In this document: positions 8,385 through 17,656 of the stretch, one piece after another
How positions within the stretch are numbered: position 1 is the stretch's first letter
How the letters are laid out: each line of letters begins with the position of its first letter
Origin: Bacteroidota bacterium
GTDB taxonomy: Bacteria > Bacteroidota > Bacteroidia > Bacteroidales > JAADJA01
Length of the DNA stretch: 64,000 nucleotides
Direction of reading: 5' to 3'
Assembly (NCBI GenBank): GCA_020444515.1
Contig: JAHLKX010000001.1
Coordinates: forward strand, 1-64,000
Program-made: the position numbers and the translations under genes
The notes under the pieces: generated by a model
The model's input: the letters and a program-made list of their open reading frames with translations, nothing else
Told to the model about the DNA's origin: nothing
Databases searched by the model: none

Positions 8385-8618
8385 TTATACAGTTAGAAAT
8401 TTTTTTAATTCGCTTGAAGATGGCACACGTCCGCTCAGCACTACTTTTCCATCAACGACCAGTCCGGGAGTACGCATAATTCCATATTCCATTATTTTCA
8501 TAATGTCCTCTTCTTTGGAAACAGTTGCTTCAATACCCAGTTCCGAAACCATATTCTGTGTAGCTTTTTCCAGTGTTTTACATTTAGGGCAGCCGGTTCC
8601 TAATATCTTGATTTCCAT
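8385..8618 (-). CDS. arsE: ArsE-type small thioredoxin-like protein
   Basis: 77 residues: MEIKILGTGCPKCKTLEK carries the active-site CPKC (C10, C13), followed by MRTPGLVVDGKVVLSGRVPS with the cis-Pro. This is the small redox-disulfide protein family (MTH895-like) found beside ArsF and ArsG. I start at 8618; the longer frame to 8735 would run through the candidate operator and into arsR. Its cytoplasmic location contrasts with exported ArsF, with ArsG between them as a possible electron conduit (inference). Confidence 0.8.
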   Translation of the reverse strand: MEIKILGTGCPKCKTLEKATQNMVSELGIEATVSKEEDIMKIMEYGIMRTPGLVVDGKVVLSGRVPSSSELKKFLTV

Positions 8619-8644
8619 TCTAAATAAATTTATTATTATTTCGT

Positions 8645-8664
8645 AGTTCGTAAAATTGCGAACA
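8645..8664. promoter_or_regulatory. Candidate ArsR operator between arsR and arsE
   Basis: AGTTCGTAAAATTGCGAACA contains the perfect inverted repeat GTTCG-N8-CGAAC at 8646-8663. It lies in the 64-bp gap between arsR and arsE, so arsE-F-G may have a separately controlled promoter. Confidence 0.6.
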
Positions 8665-8682
8665 AAAATGATCAAAAAATAA

Positions 8683-8979
8683 TTAACGGACAAGAAAATT
8701 CGAAAAAAGTTTTTGTGCTTCCAGCCAATTTTCATTGTTCAGACAGTATTTGATTTTAGGAGCCTCAATCTCGCCCTGAATAAGCCCTGCCTTCTTTAAT
8801 TCTTTCAAATGTTGGGATAACGTTGATTTAGCAATAGGAAGTACTTCACTCAGATCACCGCTGTAGCAGCAAGATTGTTTTGATAATAATTCAAGAATGT
8901 ACATCCGTATAGGGTGTCCCATTGCTTTGGCGTAACGGGCAGTCTTTTTCTGATTATCTGTGATTTGATTTGGAATCAT
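8683..8979 (-). CDS. arsR: ArsR/SmtB-family repressor
   Basis: A 98-residue winged-helix repressor: MGHPIRMYILELLSKQSCCYSGDLSEVL then IAKSTLSQHLKELKKAGLI is the classic ArsR recognition region. Adjacent cysteines C37-C38 sit where arsenic-binding cysteines are found in ArsR proteins. It heads the arsR-arsE-arsF-arsG-permease operon and should release DNA when arsenite or an organoarsenical binds. Confidence 0.9.
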   Translation of the reverse strand: MIPNQITDNQKKTARYAKAMGHPIRMYILELLSKQSCCYSGDLSEVLPIAKSTLSQHLKELKKAGLIQGEIEAPKIKYCLNNENWLEAQKLFSNFLVR

Positions 8980-8997
8980 CGTTTCTATAATTCTAAT

Positions 8998-9012
8998 TTG
9001 ATCGTAAAATTA
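8998..9012. promoter_or_regulatory. Weak ArsR half-site upstream of arsR
   Basis: TTGATCGTAAAATTA shares TCGTAAAATT with the 8645-8664 operator but lacks the second arm. It lies about 20 bp before the arsR start and could be an autoregulatory half-site. Confidence 0.3.
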
Positions 9013-9186
9013 ATATTTAATTACTAAGAAACGCTATTTTAAAATTGTCTGGTTTTTTGGGAGGAGGTCAGTCTGAAAAATGGGAAACCTACAAAACTGA
9101 TTTCATAATGATGTGTATAATAATGAGTGTGTAAACCAGAAAAGGCTTGTATGTTGTTTGAATACAAGACTTTATAAATGTATTTG

Positions 9187-9578
9187 TGGAGCTGGAGGGA
9201 GTCGAACCCTCGTCCAAACAAGCAGCAAAAGTGCTTTCTACATGCTTAGCTTCTTATTGGTTTTCGAACAAAACCCGGGAAAAAGCACCCCAGTTTTGCC
9301 TTAACTCCTTTATCTCGTTTGGTAACCGGAGCCTCTACCAAACCAGCCCGAAATTATGAGCACCCCGTGATCAGTCGGAATCAGGCAGATCCTTCTGCAG
9401 GATGTCTTGTCACTGCACCTTGTGCTGTGAAAAGCCCATCTACTGTACTTCGATTAGGCTGCAAGAGCGTAATTTGTTTCGCCAATTATAATTTAAAGAT
9501 AGTTTTTAACGAGCCACATCTCTAATGCCCGGCATGCTTACAAATCCACTGTCCTTGCTGTCAAAACCAGTCAGCCCC
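9187..9578 (-). ncRNA. ssrA: Transfer-messenger RNA (tmRNA)
   Basis: The 5' end GGGGCTGACTGG (from 9578) pairs with the 3' end CAGCTCC (finishing at 9187), and the T-arm GAGGGTTCGACTCCCTC is intact. CCA is not encoded. The tag frame lies at 9483-9454 and reads GETNYALAA followed by TAA, a tag of the Bacteroidota type. The length is 392 nt. tmRNA rescues ribosomes stalled on broken messages and tags the peptide for proteolysis. Confidence 0.96.
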
Positions 9579-9679
9579 ATTGTATTCAATCAGCATTTAG
9601 TGGTCAAAGTTCGATGTTCGAAGTTTGAAGTTAAGTGTGCTAAACTACTGATAATTGCAAAGAACGTTTCTTGGGTTTG

Positions 9680-9687
9680 CAAAGATA
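9680..9687 (-). promoter_or_regulatory. Possible ssrA promoter box (TATCTTTG)
   Basis: CAAAGATA on the plus strand gives TATCTTTG on the minus strand, about 100 bp upstream of the mature tmRNA 5' end. This distance would imply a processed 5' leader. Confidence 0.4.
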
Positions 9688-9746
9688 ACAAATCCCGTTC
9701 CATGATGAAACGTTTATAATGGACTATTGTTTTCTTTCCAAATAAC

Positions 9747-12041
9747 TTAGTTGATCACAATTTTGGAAGAACAGGTTATTTCCTTCGTCCTGATATTCAG
9801 TAAATAAATACCATCCGGTAAATGGCTCACATCAACGATGCAGGAGGCTTGATGAGGAGCCAGTTTGACATGTTGCGTGAATTGCTTGCGACCGCTGAGG
9901 TCAAATATCTCAAAGATTGCATTCTCTTTTACGGTCTCTGGTAAATTGACATGAAGGATGTCGTTAGCAGGAACCGGATAAGTTGTCAATGACAAACCAT
10001 TCGTTGATTTTTCATTTCTCCCGGAAAGTAAATCAAAATTGTAAATCTGGATGCCGGCAGGCCCATCTGCCACATAAACATGTCCTGCATCATAGGTAAC
10101 ATTCAGTGCAAAACAGCCGGTTCGTTTATAATATCCTGCAACTGTTGGCATTGATGGTATGGAGATATCGATCACCTGCACACCCTCATTGATATAATTG
10201 GCCACAAAAGCATAATTGGCAAATACATCCACGGCCCAGGCTGCATCACCCAATGGCAGGTAGGAGGTTTGGATAGGACTGAGCGGGTCTTGTACCGAAA
10301 CAACTGATAATCCACCGGCATTATCCGCCAGATAGGCATAACCGTTTGAAACTTCGATGTCATAAGGTGTTCCCTGGTATTCGGCCAGGCGTTTGAGCAA
10401 CTGTGGATTCCCCGGATCGGAAATGTCGAATACATACACTCCTCTGGTATCCTCATCAGGGAAAGGGCCATAGTCAATGGCGTATAAATAATCATCTTCC
10501 ACATCCAGTGCCTGGCAATAAAACCATTCTTCACCAGGAATAGCTCCATTAACCCATCCCATCACATGGGCAGAAAGTGCAAGGGATTGAGGATTGGTAA
10601 AATCAACTACTCGGATCCCATCCCACCAGCAGGCTACATAGGCGAATGTGCCCTTCAAATCCAGATCATACGTCATGGCAGGAGGATTATAGTAGCTTAT
10701 TTTAGTTGGATTTATTGGATCGGAAATATCCATAAAGTTCACCCTGTTTCCACTTCCCATGCTTTTGGGACAAAACACGGCGATGTCACCATGCAATTTA
10801 ACCAGAGCTCCCGGTGTATCATTGTATCCAACCTGGACCGGATGCGTTTTCTCACTCACGTCAAATACTCTGAAGCCATTGTTGCCGGTGTAGGCATAAT
10901 CATTCCTCACGGCTATGTCGTTTTCAGAAACAGGAAGCAGGTAGCTCGAAGCATATTCCGGGTTTTCAGGATCGGAGACATCCAACATCAGGCAACCCTC
11001 CTGACCACCTGTTGTGGCGAGCAAATGCCCGTTGCCCGTAATGTATGTGTTGGGACTGTTGTAAAAACCCAACTCCGCAGGCTCTTCAGGATTTGTCAGG
11101 TCAAGGATATTGACCCCTCCGCCGGGATTGGTCGTTGAATTGGCGACATATGCCATGTCGTTCCATTTAGCAATCCGGTTGGGATAACCATTGATTGTAA
11201 GTTGTCCCACCATGGCCGCAGGTTGTTGTTGCCATTCGTATATTTTTAATCCTGATCCGGAATGGAGGATGTATGCATAATCTCCATCAACAGCAATATC
11301 AGTGGTGGGGGAATTAATTGTTCCGAAAGTTGCCAGGTTTGGAATGTCATCAAACCCTTCTACAATCTGGGTTCCGCTGGTGCTTTTGCCCAGAAAGAGG
11401 TGGGTCCCGTTAAAGGTGGAACTCCAGGCCAAATTCGAAATGGGGAAACTGCCTACAAAAACCGGGTTTTCGGCCACCGTAACATCAAACATCTGAATGC
11501 CATCGGCCACCGTAACCAGGATGCAATAGATATCGTCTCCGTTCTTTTTTTCATAAATACCGCTTCTCGGAAGTCCGGTAACAGGAATACGGCTTATGCG
11601 CGAGGGTTGGGTTATGTCTGACACATCCCAGATCTCCAGGCCTGAAAAATAAGCAGCCAGGTATAATCTGCCCAGTACGGGGTTATAATAAATACCATCC
11701 ACCAGCGCCCTGGCGTGGACCTCGGACAATAAAACAGGATTGTAAGGATCACTTGCATCCATGATGATCACCCCGGCTCCCGAACCAATAAAAATTGTGT
11801 CACCAGTCGGGCTGCTTTCTATGCAGAAACTTTGTCCCAATGACCATCCACCGGCCCAGAACATGTTCAGTGAATCATATTCTAAAACAGAAGCTTTTGA
11901 ATTTGAGGTTTCTGCTTTTTGCCAGGAAATGTCAAAACTACCGGCTTTTGCAACAGGCGTTTTGAGGGATTGAATGGCTAGCTGACTTATTGCAGAAATT
12001 GTTAATGAAAAACAAATCAGGAAAAACAGAATTTTTTTCAT
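9747..12041 (-). CDS. Secreted LVIVD-repeat protein with T9SS sorting domain
   Basis: A 764-residue exported protein. The signal peptide is MKKILFFLICFSLTISAISQ; I start there rather than 17 codons upstream. The body is a series of LVIVD-type units of about 40-45 residues (GVIIMDASDPYNPVLLSEV, GLEIWDVSDITQPSRIS, GVQVIDISIPSMPTVAGYY), predicted to form a beta-propeller. The last 80 residues (YPVPANDILHVNLPE ... DLSGRK ... LPDGIYLLNI) are a type A T9SS sorting domain, so the protein should be secreted or attached to the cell surface by type IX secretion. Biochemical role unknown. Confidence 0.88.
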   Translation of the reverse strand: MKKILFFLICFSLTISAISQLAIQSLKTPVAKAGSFDISWQKAETSNSKASVLEYDSLNMFWAGGWSLGQSFCIESSPTGDTIFIGSGAGVIIMDASDPYNPVLLSEVHARALVDGIYYNPVLGRLYLAAYFSGLEIWDVSDITQPSRISRIPVTGLPRSGIYEKKNGDDIYCILVTVADGIQMFDVTVAENPVFVGSFPISNLAWSSTFNGTHLFLGKSTSGTQIVEGFDDIPNLATFGTINSPTTDIAVDGDYAYILHSGSGLKIYEWQQQPAAMVGQLTINGYPNRIAKWNDMAYVANSTTNPGGGVNILDLTNPEEPAELGFYNSPNTYITGNGHLLATTGGQEGCLMLDVSDPENPEYASSYLLPVSENDIAVRNDYAYTGNNGFRVFDVSEKTHPVQVGYNDTPGALVKLHGDIAVFCPKSMGSGNRVNFMDISDPINPTKISYYNPPAMTYDLDLKGTFAYVACWWDGIRVVDFTNPQSLALSAHVMGWVNGAIPGEEWFYCQALDVEDDYLYAIDYGPFPDEDTRGVYVFDISDPGNPQLLKRLAEYQGTPYDIEVSNGYAYLADNAGGLSVVSVQDPLSPIQTSYLPLGDAAWAVDVFANYAFVANYINEGVQVIDISIPSMPTVAGYYKRTGCFALNVTYDAGHVYVADGPAGIQIYNFDLLSGRNEKSTNGLSLTTYPVPANDILHVNLPETVKENAIFEIFDLSGRKQFTQHVKLAPHQASCIVDVSHLPDGIYLLNIRTKEITCSSKIVIN

Positions 12042-12143
12042 GGGAATAACTTTTTGATGATTGACCTCTATTGTGGCCCTAAAGGTAACCAAAAAAAAGT
12101 GGTATCGATAAAGGTTCGATGTTAAAATATGAGTGGTAATGAC

Positions 12144-13313
12144 TTATTTTTTGGTCATCAGCGGTTGAGCAAACCGGATCACGTCATCTTTGGTGACTTT
12201 TTCATCGCATAAAATGGCCAACCTTTCGACCACATTGCGCAGTTCACGGATATTACCCGTCCAGGTCATCTCTTTCAATTCGTTGATGGCCTCTTCTTCA
12301 ACGGGCAGCTTTGCCCTTCCATTATTAGCGCGGGTTTGATCCATAAAATGATCGACCAGCAATGGAATGTCATCGGTTCGTTCCCGCAATGGGGGGACAT
12401 GGATCAGGATCACACTGAGTCTGTGATAGAGATCCTCGCGGAATTTTTCTCTCTGGATCTCTTCCTTAAGATTTTTATTGGTAGCAGCAATAACCCTAAC
12501 ATCCACCGGAATATCTTTTTCGCCTCCCACCCTGGTGATCTTGTTTTCCTGCAGGGCTCTCAAAACCTTGGCCTGTGCAGATAAGCTCATATCCCCGATC
12601 TCATCCAGAAAGATGGTACCACCATGTGCCTGCTCAAAGTCACCTTTTCGTTGCTTGATTGCTGAAGTGAAGGATCCTTTTTCATGACCGAATAACTGGC
12701 TTTCGATTAACTCAGAGGGAATGGCGGCACAGTTCACTTCAATAAAGGGTGCGTGTGATCGCTGACTTTGCTCATGCAACCATCGGGCGACCAGCTCCTT
12801 GCCTGTGCCGTTTTCCCCTGTGATCAGCACCCGGGCATCGGTTGGGGCTACCCGTTCGATCATTTCTTTGATATCTTTAAGGGCCTCCGATTCACCGATC
12901 ATTTCCCAGTTTTTACTCACTTCTTTTTTGAGCTTCTTGGTTTCGGTCATCAGGGAGGACTTGTCCATGGCATTGCGAATGGTGATCAGCAGTCGATTCA
13001 GGTCGGGTGGTTTTTCAATGTAATCAAAAGCACCTTTTTTAATGGCCTCAACTGCTGTTTCAATGGTACCATGACCGGAGATCATGATGATGGGGGTATC
13101 GGTCTTTTTCAGCGCATAATCCAGTACCTCCAGGCCATCCATTCCCGGCATCTTAATGTCGCACAGGACGGCATCATAGGTATTTTGAGATAATTTATCA
13201 ACGGCGACCTCACCATTTTCTGCCTGGTCGACCTCGTATTTTTCATTGGTCAGGATATCCGAAAGCGTATTTCGGATGCTGCGTTCATCATCCACAATAA
13301 GAATAGTAGCCAT
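12144..13313 (-). CDS. Sigma-54 response regulator lacking a C-terminal HTH
   Basis: 389 residues. Residues 1-120 are a receiver (D8-D9, phosphoacceptor D52, K101). Residues of about 135-370 are a sigma-54-interaction AAA+ domain with Walker A GENGTGKE (166-173), Walker [10 protein letters not shown] (233-241) and a sensor/arginine-finger region [10 protein letters not shown]. Two oddities: the sigma-54 contact loop reads GSFTSA (213-218) instead of GAFTGA, and the protein ends about 20 residues after the AAA+ lid, with no Fis-type HTH. It may act from solution or through another DNA-binding protein. It is divergent from lolD over a 68-bp gap. No kinase is adjacent. Confidence 0.9.
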   Translation of the reverse strand: MATILIVDDERSIRNTLSDILTNEKYEVDQAENGEVAVDKLSQNTYDAVLCDIKMPGMDGLEVLDYALKKTDTPIIMISGHGTIETAVEAIKKGAFDYIEKPPDLNRLLITIRNAMDKSSLMTETKKLKKEVSKNWEMIGESEALKDIKEMIERVAPTDARVLITGENGTGKELVARWLHEQSQRSHAPFIEVNCAAIPSELIESQLFGHEKGSFTSAIKQRKGDFEQAHGGTIFLDEIGDMSLSAQAKVLRALQENKITRVGGEKDIPVDVRVIAATNKNLKEEIQREKFREDLYHRLSVILIHVPPLRERTDDIPLLVDHFMDQTRANNGRAKLPVEEEAINELKEMTWTGNIRELRNVVERLAILCDEKVTKDDVIRFAQPLMTKK

Positions 13314-13341
13314 GTGCAAACCGTTATCTGTTTCTGTCGCT

Positions 13342-13364
13342 CAAAGATAAATATTTTATCTTTG
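13342..13364. promoter_or_regulatory. Perfect inverted repeat forming two divergent -7 boxes
   Basis: CAAAGATAAA (13342-13351), spacer TAT, then TTTATCTTTG (13355-13364) is a perfect 10-3-10 inverted repeat. Each arm holds a TATCTTTG box, one for the response regulator (minus) and one for lolD (plus). Confidence 0.6.
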
Positions 13365-13381
13365 CACGATATTCGGACAAT

Positions 13382-14032
13382 GTGATCAAAACAAAAGACA
13401 TACATAAATATTTTGGTGATCTGGAAGTTCTCAAGGGCATCGACCTGACCATCAAAAAAGGGGAGATCGTCTCGGTAGTGGGTGCATCGGGTGCCGGCAA
13501 ATCGACTTTGCTTCACATCATAGGTACATTGGATAAGCCCACCAGGGGCAGTCTTCTGTTTGATGATACGGATATCAGTAAGTTCAATGATGACAGGCTT
13601 TCTGAGTTTCGCAACCGGCATATTGGATTCGTATTTCAGTTTCACCATCTTCTGCCGGAGTTCACCGCACTGGAAAATGTTTGTATCCCTGCTTTTATAG
13701 CCGGAATGAAGAAAAAAGAAGCTGTTGACAAGGCCACAACATTACTGGACTATCTAAAATTATCGGACAGGTTGGATCATAAGCCAGCAACCTTGTCAGG
13801 TGGCGAACAACAGCGGGTTGCCGTGGCCCGTGCACTGGTCAACGACCCAACGGTCGTTTTGGCCGATGAGCCCTCCGGGAATCTTGATTCAGCTTCGGCC
13901 GTTGAGTTGCACGAGTTGTTCTTCAACCTGCGAGAAAAATTCAATCAAACGTTTATCATTGTCACACACAATGCAGAACTGGCCAATATGGCTGACCGAA
14001 AATTGACCATTAAAGATGGCATTATACAATAA
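13382..14032 (+). CDS. lolD: LolD-like ABC transporter ATPase
   Basis: A 216-residue ATPase with Walker [10 protein letters not shown] (34-42), Q-loop Q86, signature LSGGEQQR (138-145) and Walker B VVLADEP (158-164). The [14 protein letters not shown] region and overall length match LolD, which with LolC/LolE releases lipoproteins from the inner membrane. No LolC/E-type permease lies in the window. Translation appears to start at a GTG codon, 17 bp after the TATCTTTG box. The close relative MacB/FtsE-type ATPases cannot be fully excluded. Confidence 0.82.
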   Translation: MIKTKDIHKYFGDLEVLKGIDLTIKKGEIVSVVGASGAGKSTLLHIIGTLDKPTRGSLLFDDTDISKFNDDRLSEFRNRHIGFVFQFHHLLPEFTALENVCIPAFIAGMKKKEAVDKATTLLDYLKLSDRLDHKPATLSGGEQQRVAVARALVNDPTVVLADEPSGNLDSASAVELHELFFNLREKFNQTFIIVTHNAELANMADRKLTIKDGIIQ

Positions 14033-14098
14033 TTTCAAAACAATAATAAACCGATTGCGTTAACGTTAAATTAAATCGATCAGGAAGTTGTATTTCAT

Positions 14099-17089
14099 AT
14101 GCTGTTAATGAAATTTCCAATGTTATTTAAACAAATTTTTATTGCATTATTTTTTTTGGTTATTAGCCTGGCTTCTTATGGGCAGGAGGAAAGCCAAACG
14201 GATTATGCCTCGGTGATTAAACAAGCCGATGCCTATTTCAATTCCGGTGATTACATCAAGGCCAAAACATCCTACCAGTATGCTTCCCGATTAAGGCCTT
14301 CCGACACTTATGCCAAGGAAAAACTTCAGGAGACCATTTCAAAATTACGCGATCGGATGGTGGTGATGGAACAATATACCAGTGTCATCAGTCAGGCCGA
14401 TGATTATTACCGGAGTGGAGATTATGATCAGGCACGTGAAAAATATAAGGAAGCTGCTAAAATTGTACCTTCCGAAGGCTATCCGGCAGAGCAATTAAAG
14501 GAGATTGAAAACAGGGAAGCAGAGGTCAGGAAAAAGCAGGTAGCTTATGATGATGCTGTGTATCGCGCTGAAAAATATGAAAAATACAACCGCTTTGATG
14601 AAGCGATTGCTGAATATGAAAAGGCCCTGGCTGTTTTTCCGGATAAGCAGGAACCCAAAGACCGGATTGCGGAATTGAATACCAAAAAAGTGGAATTTGA
14701 AAAAGCTGTGGATGCTTATGATGAGATCGTCACCAATGCAGACCGGTTATTTGGTTTGAAATATTATGAAAATGCCCGGATAGAATATGAGAAAGCTTTC
14801 CAGGCGCGGCCGGATGAGGATTATCCCCAGGTAAAAATAAAGGAGATAGATAAATTGCTGGTCAAGAAGAAGGATTATGACATTCTTGTGGATCAGGCCG
14901 ATGAAATGTACATGAACAAACAGTTGCAAAAGGCCAAAGAAAACTACCAGGCCGCGCTCAAAATCTATCCGGCCGAAAGTTATCCCAAAGATATGATTGA
15001 AAAGATCAATTCATCGCTTCAGGATAAACTTGGCAAGGATGAGCTATACCAGCAATCTGTAAAGCAGGGTGATGCTTTTTTAGCAGCAAGGGACTATACA
15101 AATGCCCTGTCGGAATATCAAAATGCATCAGATTTAAAACCAGAAGAATCCTATCCGAAAAACAAGATCAAAGAGGTAAATGCCATCATTGATCAGCAAG
15201 AGGCAGATGAGCAGACTTATAACCTCGCCATTAAAAATGGTGATGCCTATTTGAATGCCCAAAGTTATGCAGCTGCTAAAAAGGAGTTTGAAACAGCCCG
15301 CTCGATCAAGCCTGATGAGCCTTATCCCAATGAAAAACTCAAGGCCATCAATAAAGTACTTGAAGATCAACAGGCCGTTATGGACAGTTACAATGCATCT
15401 ATTGAAAAAGCAGATGCATTTTTCAATGCTAAGGATTATGATCAGGCCCTGGCCGAGTATAAGAATGCACTCATTATTTTGCCCGGTGATCTCACAGCGA
15501 CTGAAAAAATTGAAGAGATCAAAAGCATCAAAAAGGCAGAAAAGGATTTAGACTTTGAATACACACAGCTTGTGGCTGATGCTGATGCCCTGATGGCTGT
15601 GAAGGATTTTGCAGGGGCCCGTGAAAAATACACGACTGCCAAAAATCTTAAACCTTCGGAAACATACCCTCAAGAAAAACTCTCTGAGATTGAGCAAAAA
15701 TTAACGGATCAAAGGGAGCTGAACAATGCTTATAATAAGTCAATGGCCACTGCTGATCTGTATTATAACAAAGGCGAATATCAACAGGCCCTCACTGAAT
15801 ATGAAAAGGCAAGTCAATTGAAACCCTCCGAACAAGTGCCTCAGGATCGCATTGCTGAAATAAATCTGAAGCTAAGCGAGGAAAATAAGGAAATCGAAGA
15901 ATACAATGATATCCTGAACCAGGCTGATAATTTGTTTGGATTGCAGCAGTATGAGGAAGCAAAGAAACTTTATTTGAAAGCGTCCTACCTGAATACGCGG
16001 GATCAATATCCGAAAACCAAACTGGATGAACTTGAAACGATATTGAGTGAAAAAGCCCAGAATGAGCAAGCCTTTAATAAGCTGGTAGCGGCGGCTGATC
16101 GCATGATGGAAGACGGTGAATATCAAAAGGCAAAGGAACGTTACATTGAAGCACTTCTGGTCATCCCCGGGAGCAATTATCCAACCCAAAAACTCAAGGA
16201 GATTGATGATATTGAAGAGGCAAACGACCGGGCCTCACTGAGGGCATATAATGATGTTATTGAGGATGCCGACGCATTGTTCAATGCCAAAGATTATGAA
16301 GGTGCCCGAAAAAAATATTTGGAAGCCCAGGAGTCCAGGCCCAGTGCTACCTATCCGGCTGTAAAGCTCGGAGAGATTGCACAAATGAATGAGGATTATG
16401 AAAAACTGCAGGCTCAGTACATGCGCATCATTGCAGAGGCTGATCGTCTTTTTACCTCCAAAGAATATGAAGAAGCCAAGGTAAAATATATGGAAGCAGC
16501 AGCCATCCTGCCCGGTGAAGATCATCCTAAAAAACGACTGGAAGAGATCAACCTGGTGAACCGTTCCCAAATGGAACAATCACAACAAGCTTATGATAAG
16601 GCTGTTGCCGATGCCGATAAATTCCTCGCTTCGGCAGTCTACGACCAGGCCCTTGATTCATATCGCAAGGCCAGGGCGATCCTGCCGGATGAAACATATC
16701 CGGATGAAATGATCAGCAGGATTATGAAAATTCTGAATGATAATGCTATGCGCAAACTTCATAGCGGATCGATGATCCTGGCCAATAACGAAGTGAAAAA
16801 GTTTACTTTTAATCCCATTGATTTTGCTGATCGAAAAAACAGTATTCTCCTGATTAAAGTCCGTAATCTTGAAGATTCGGAATTTAAAGTTATCATGAAT
16901 TACGGCATCGGGGGAGCTAAAAAAGGTGGTGTAATTCTTCCTATGAACACCGAGGGTGATGCCCAGGAATTTATTATTCCTCTAGGAAAGCAATATACCT
17001 GGTCTTCGGAAGGGAATAATTACATCAGTTTAACGCCGCAGGGCGGAGGGATTGAATTGCTCGTTATGGAAATTTCAAAAGGCAATTAA
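14099..17089 (+). CDS. Secreted protein of fifteen 57-residue TPR-like repeats
   Basis: 996 residues. The signal peptide begins at one of three close Met codons (MLFKQIFIALFFLVISLASYGQ). Fifteen consecutive units follow, nearly all exactly 57 residues (one about 53), with the pattern YnxxIxxADaxFnxkdYxxAxxxYxxAxxlxPxexYPxxKixEI. Each unit is a TPR-like helical hairpin plus a third helix that carries the YP turn. After about residue 885 comes a beta-rich C-terminal domain (LHSGSMILANNEVKKFTF ... GGAKKGGVILPM ... ISLTPQGGGIEL) that I do not recognise. A periplasmic or cell-envelope scaffold is likely; no catalytic motif is visible. It follows lolD by 66 bp on the same strand. Confidence 0.88.
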   Translation: MLLMKFPMLFKQIFIALFFLVISLASYGQEESQTDYASVIKQADAYFNSGDYIKAKTSYQYASRLRPSDTYAKEKLQETISKLRDRMVVMEQYTSVISQADDYYRSGDYDQAREKYKEAAKIVPSEGYPAEQLKEIENREAEVRKKQVAYDDAVYRAEKYEKYNRFDEAIAEYEKALAVFPDKQEPKDRIAELNTKKVEFEKAVDAYDEIVTNADRLFGLKYYENARIEYEKAFQARPDEDYPQVKIKEIDKLLVKKKDYDILVDQADEMYMNKQLQKAKENYQAALKIYPAESYPKDMIEKINSSLQDKLGKDELYQQSVKQGDAFLAARDYTNALSEYQNASDLKPEESYPKNKIKEVNAIIDQQEADEQTYNLAIKNGDAYLNAQSYAAAKKEFETARSIKPDEPYPNEKLKAINKVLEDQQAVMDSYNASIEKADAFFNAKDYDQALAEYKNALIILPGDLTATEKIEEIKSIKKAEKDLDFEYTQLVADADALMAVKDFAGAREKYTTAKNLKPSETYPQEKLSEIEQKLTDQRELNNAYNKSMATADLYYNKGEYQQALTEYEKASQLKPSEQVPQDRIAEINLKLSEENKEIEEYNDILNQADNLFGLQQYEEAKKLYLKASYLNTRDQYPKTKLDELETILSEKAQNEQAFNKLVAAADRMMEDGEYQKAKERYIEALLVIPGSNYPTQKLKEIDDIEEANDRASLRAYNDVIEDADALFNAKDYEGARKKYLEAQESRPSATYPAVKLGEIAQMNEDYEKLQAQYMRIIAEADRLFTSKEYEEAKVKYMEAAAILPGEDHPKKRLEEINLVNRSQMEQSQQAYDKAVADADKFLASAVYDQALDSYRKARAILPDETYPDEMISRIMKILNDNAMRKLHSGSMILANNEVKKFTFNPIDFADRKNSILLIKVRNLEDSEFKVIMNYGIGGAKKGGVILPMNTEGDAQEFIIPLGKQYTWSSEGNNYISLTPQGGGIELLVMEISKGN

Positions 17090-17147
17090 GATTATTAAAT
17101 TGTTGATAATCATTTCATCCTTGTTTAATAAAAATTGATATTTTTTC

Positions 17148-17155
17148 TAATTTTG
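17148..17155 (+). promoter_or_regulatory. -7 box TAATTTTG of the 17184 lipoprotein gene
   Basis: TAATTTTG lies 28 bp before the ATG, with a TTG about 24 bp further upstream as a possible -33 element. Confidence 0.5.
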
Positions 17156-17183
17156 AGTTTCAGCAACTTTAATACAGGTTATC

Positions 17184-17642
17184 ATGTCAAAAACAAGATC
17201 CATTTCCATTCTGCTATTATGGGTATTTCCGTTTTTTATGTCATCCTGTGAAAAATCACAGAATGATCCATGTGACGACACCGTAAAATCTGAAATAACA
17301 GTTTATGTTCGAACGACTATTCACATCCTAAATCTTAATGAAGAGCCCCTTGTTAATGAGCCGATTAGATTTCAGATATACAAAATACCCTGCGGCTACG
17401 ATTCTGAGGGAATAATAACTTATAACATCGTAACTGGGCCTAATGGAAGCTGGACCAGCCCGGAGATAGGTTATAACCTGCGTAATTCTGAAGATAAAGT
17501 CGGGTGTAGTGCAGTTGCACCGGATTTAGAAAACTATTTTGAGAAAAATTATGATTATAAGGAGTTTCGATATAGTGAGTTTTCCACTCTTAACACAAAA
17601 GAGGTACATCTTTACATTTATGCCACAGTAGAAGAAAAATAA
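17184..17642 (+). CDS. Small envelope lipoprotein, family unknown
   Basis: 152 residues with a lipoprotein signal ending FMSSC. The mature part (EITVYVRTTIHILNLNEEPLVNEPIRFQIY ... GPNGSWTSPEIGY) resembles a single carboxypeptidase-regulatory or Ig-like beta-sandwich: a NEEPLVNEPI turn followed by a GPNGSW turn. It has several cysteines. No enzyme motif is visible. Confidence 0.75.
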   Translation: MSKTRSISILLLWVFPFFMSSCEKSQNDPCDDTVKSEITVYVRTTIHILNLNEEPLVNEPIRFQIYKIPCGYDSEGIITYNIVTGPNGSWTSPEIGYNLRNSEDKVGCSAVAPDLENYFEKNYDYKEFRYSEFSTLNTKEVHLYIYATVEEK

Positions 17643-17656
17643 AAAATCAATATTCC

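Noticed and set aside
9113..9719. Short plus-strand frames in the tmRNA region
   Set aside because: They lie over or beside the antisense of ssrA; the RNA fold and tag explain the sequence.
14099..17089. Repeat protein as a phage tail-fibre or tape-measure gene
   Set aside because: It has a signal peptide and a TPR-like unit, and no phage genes are nearby.
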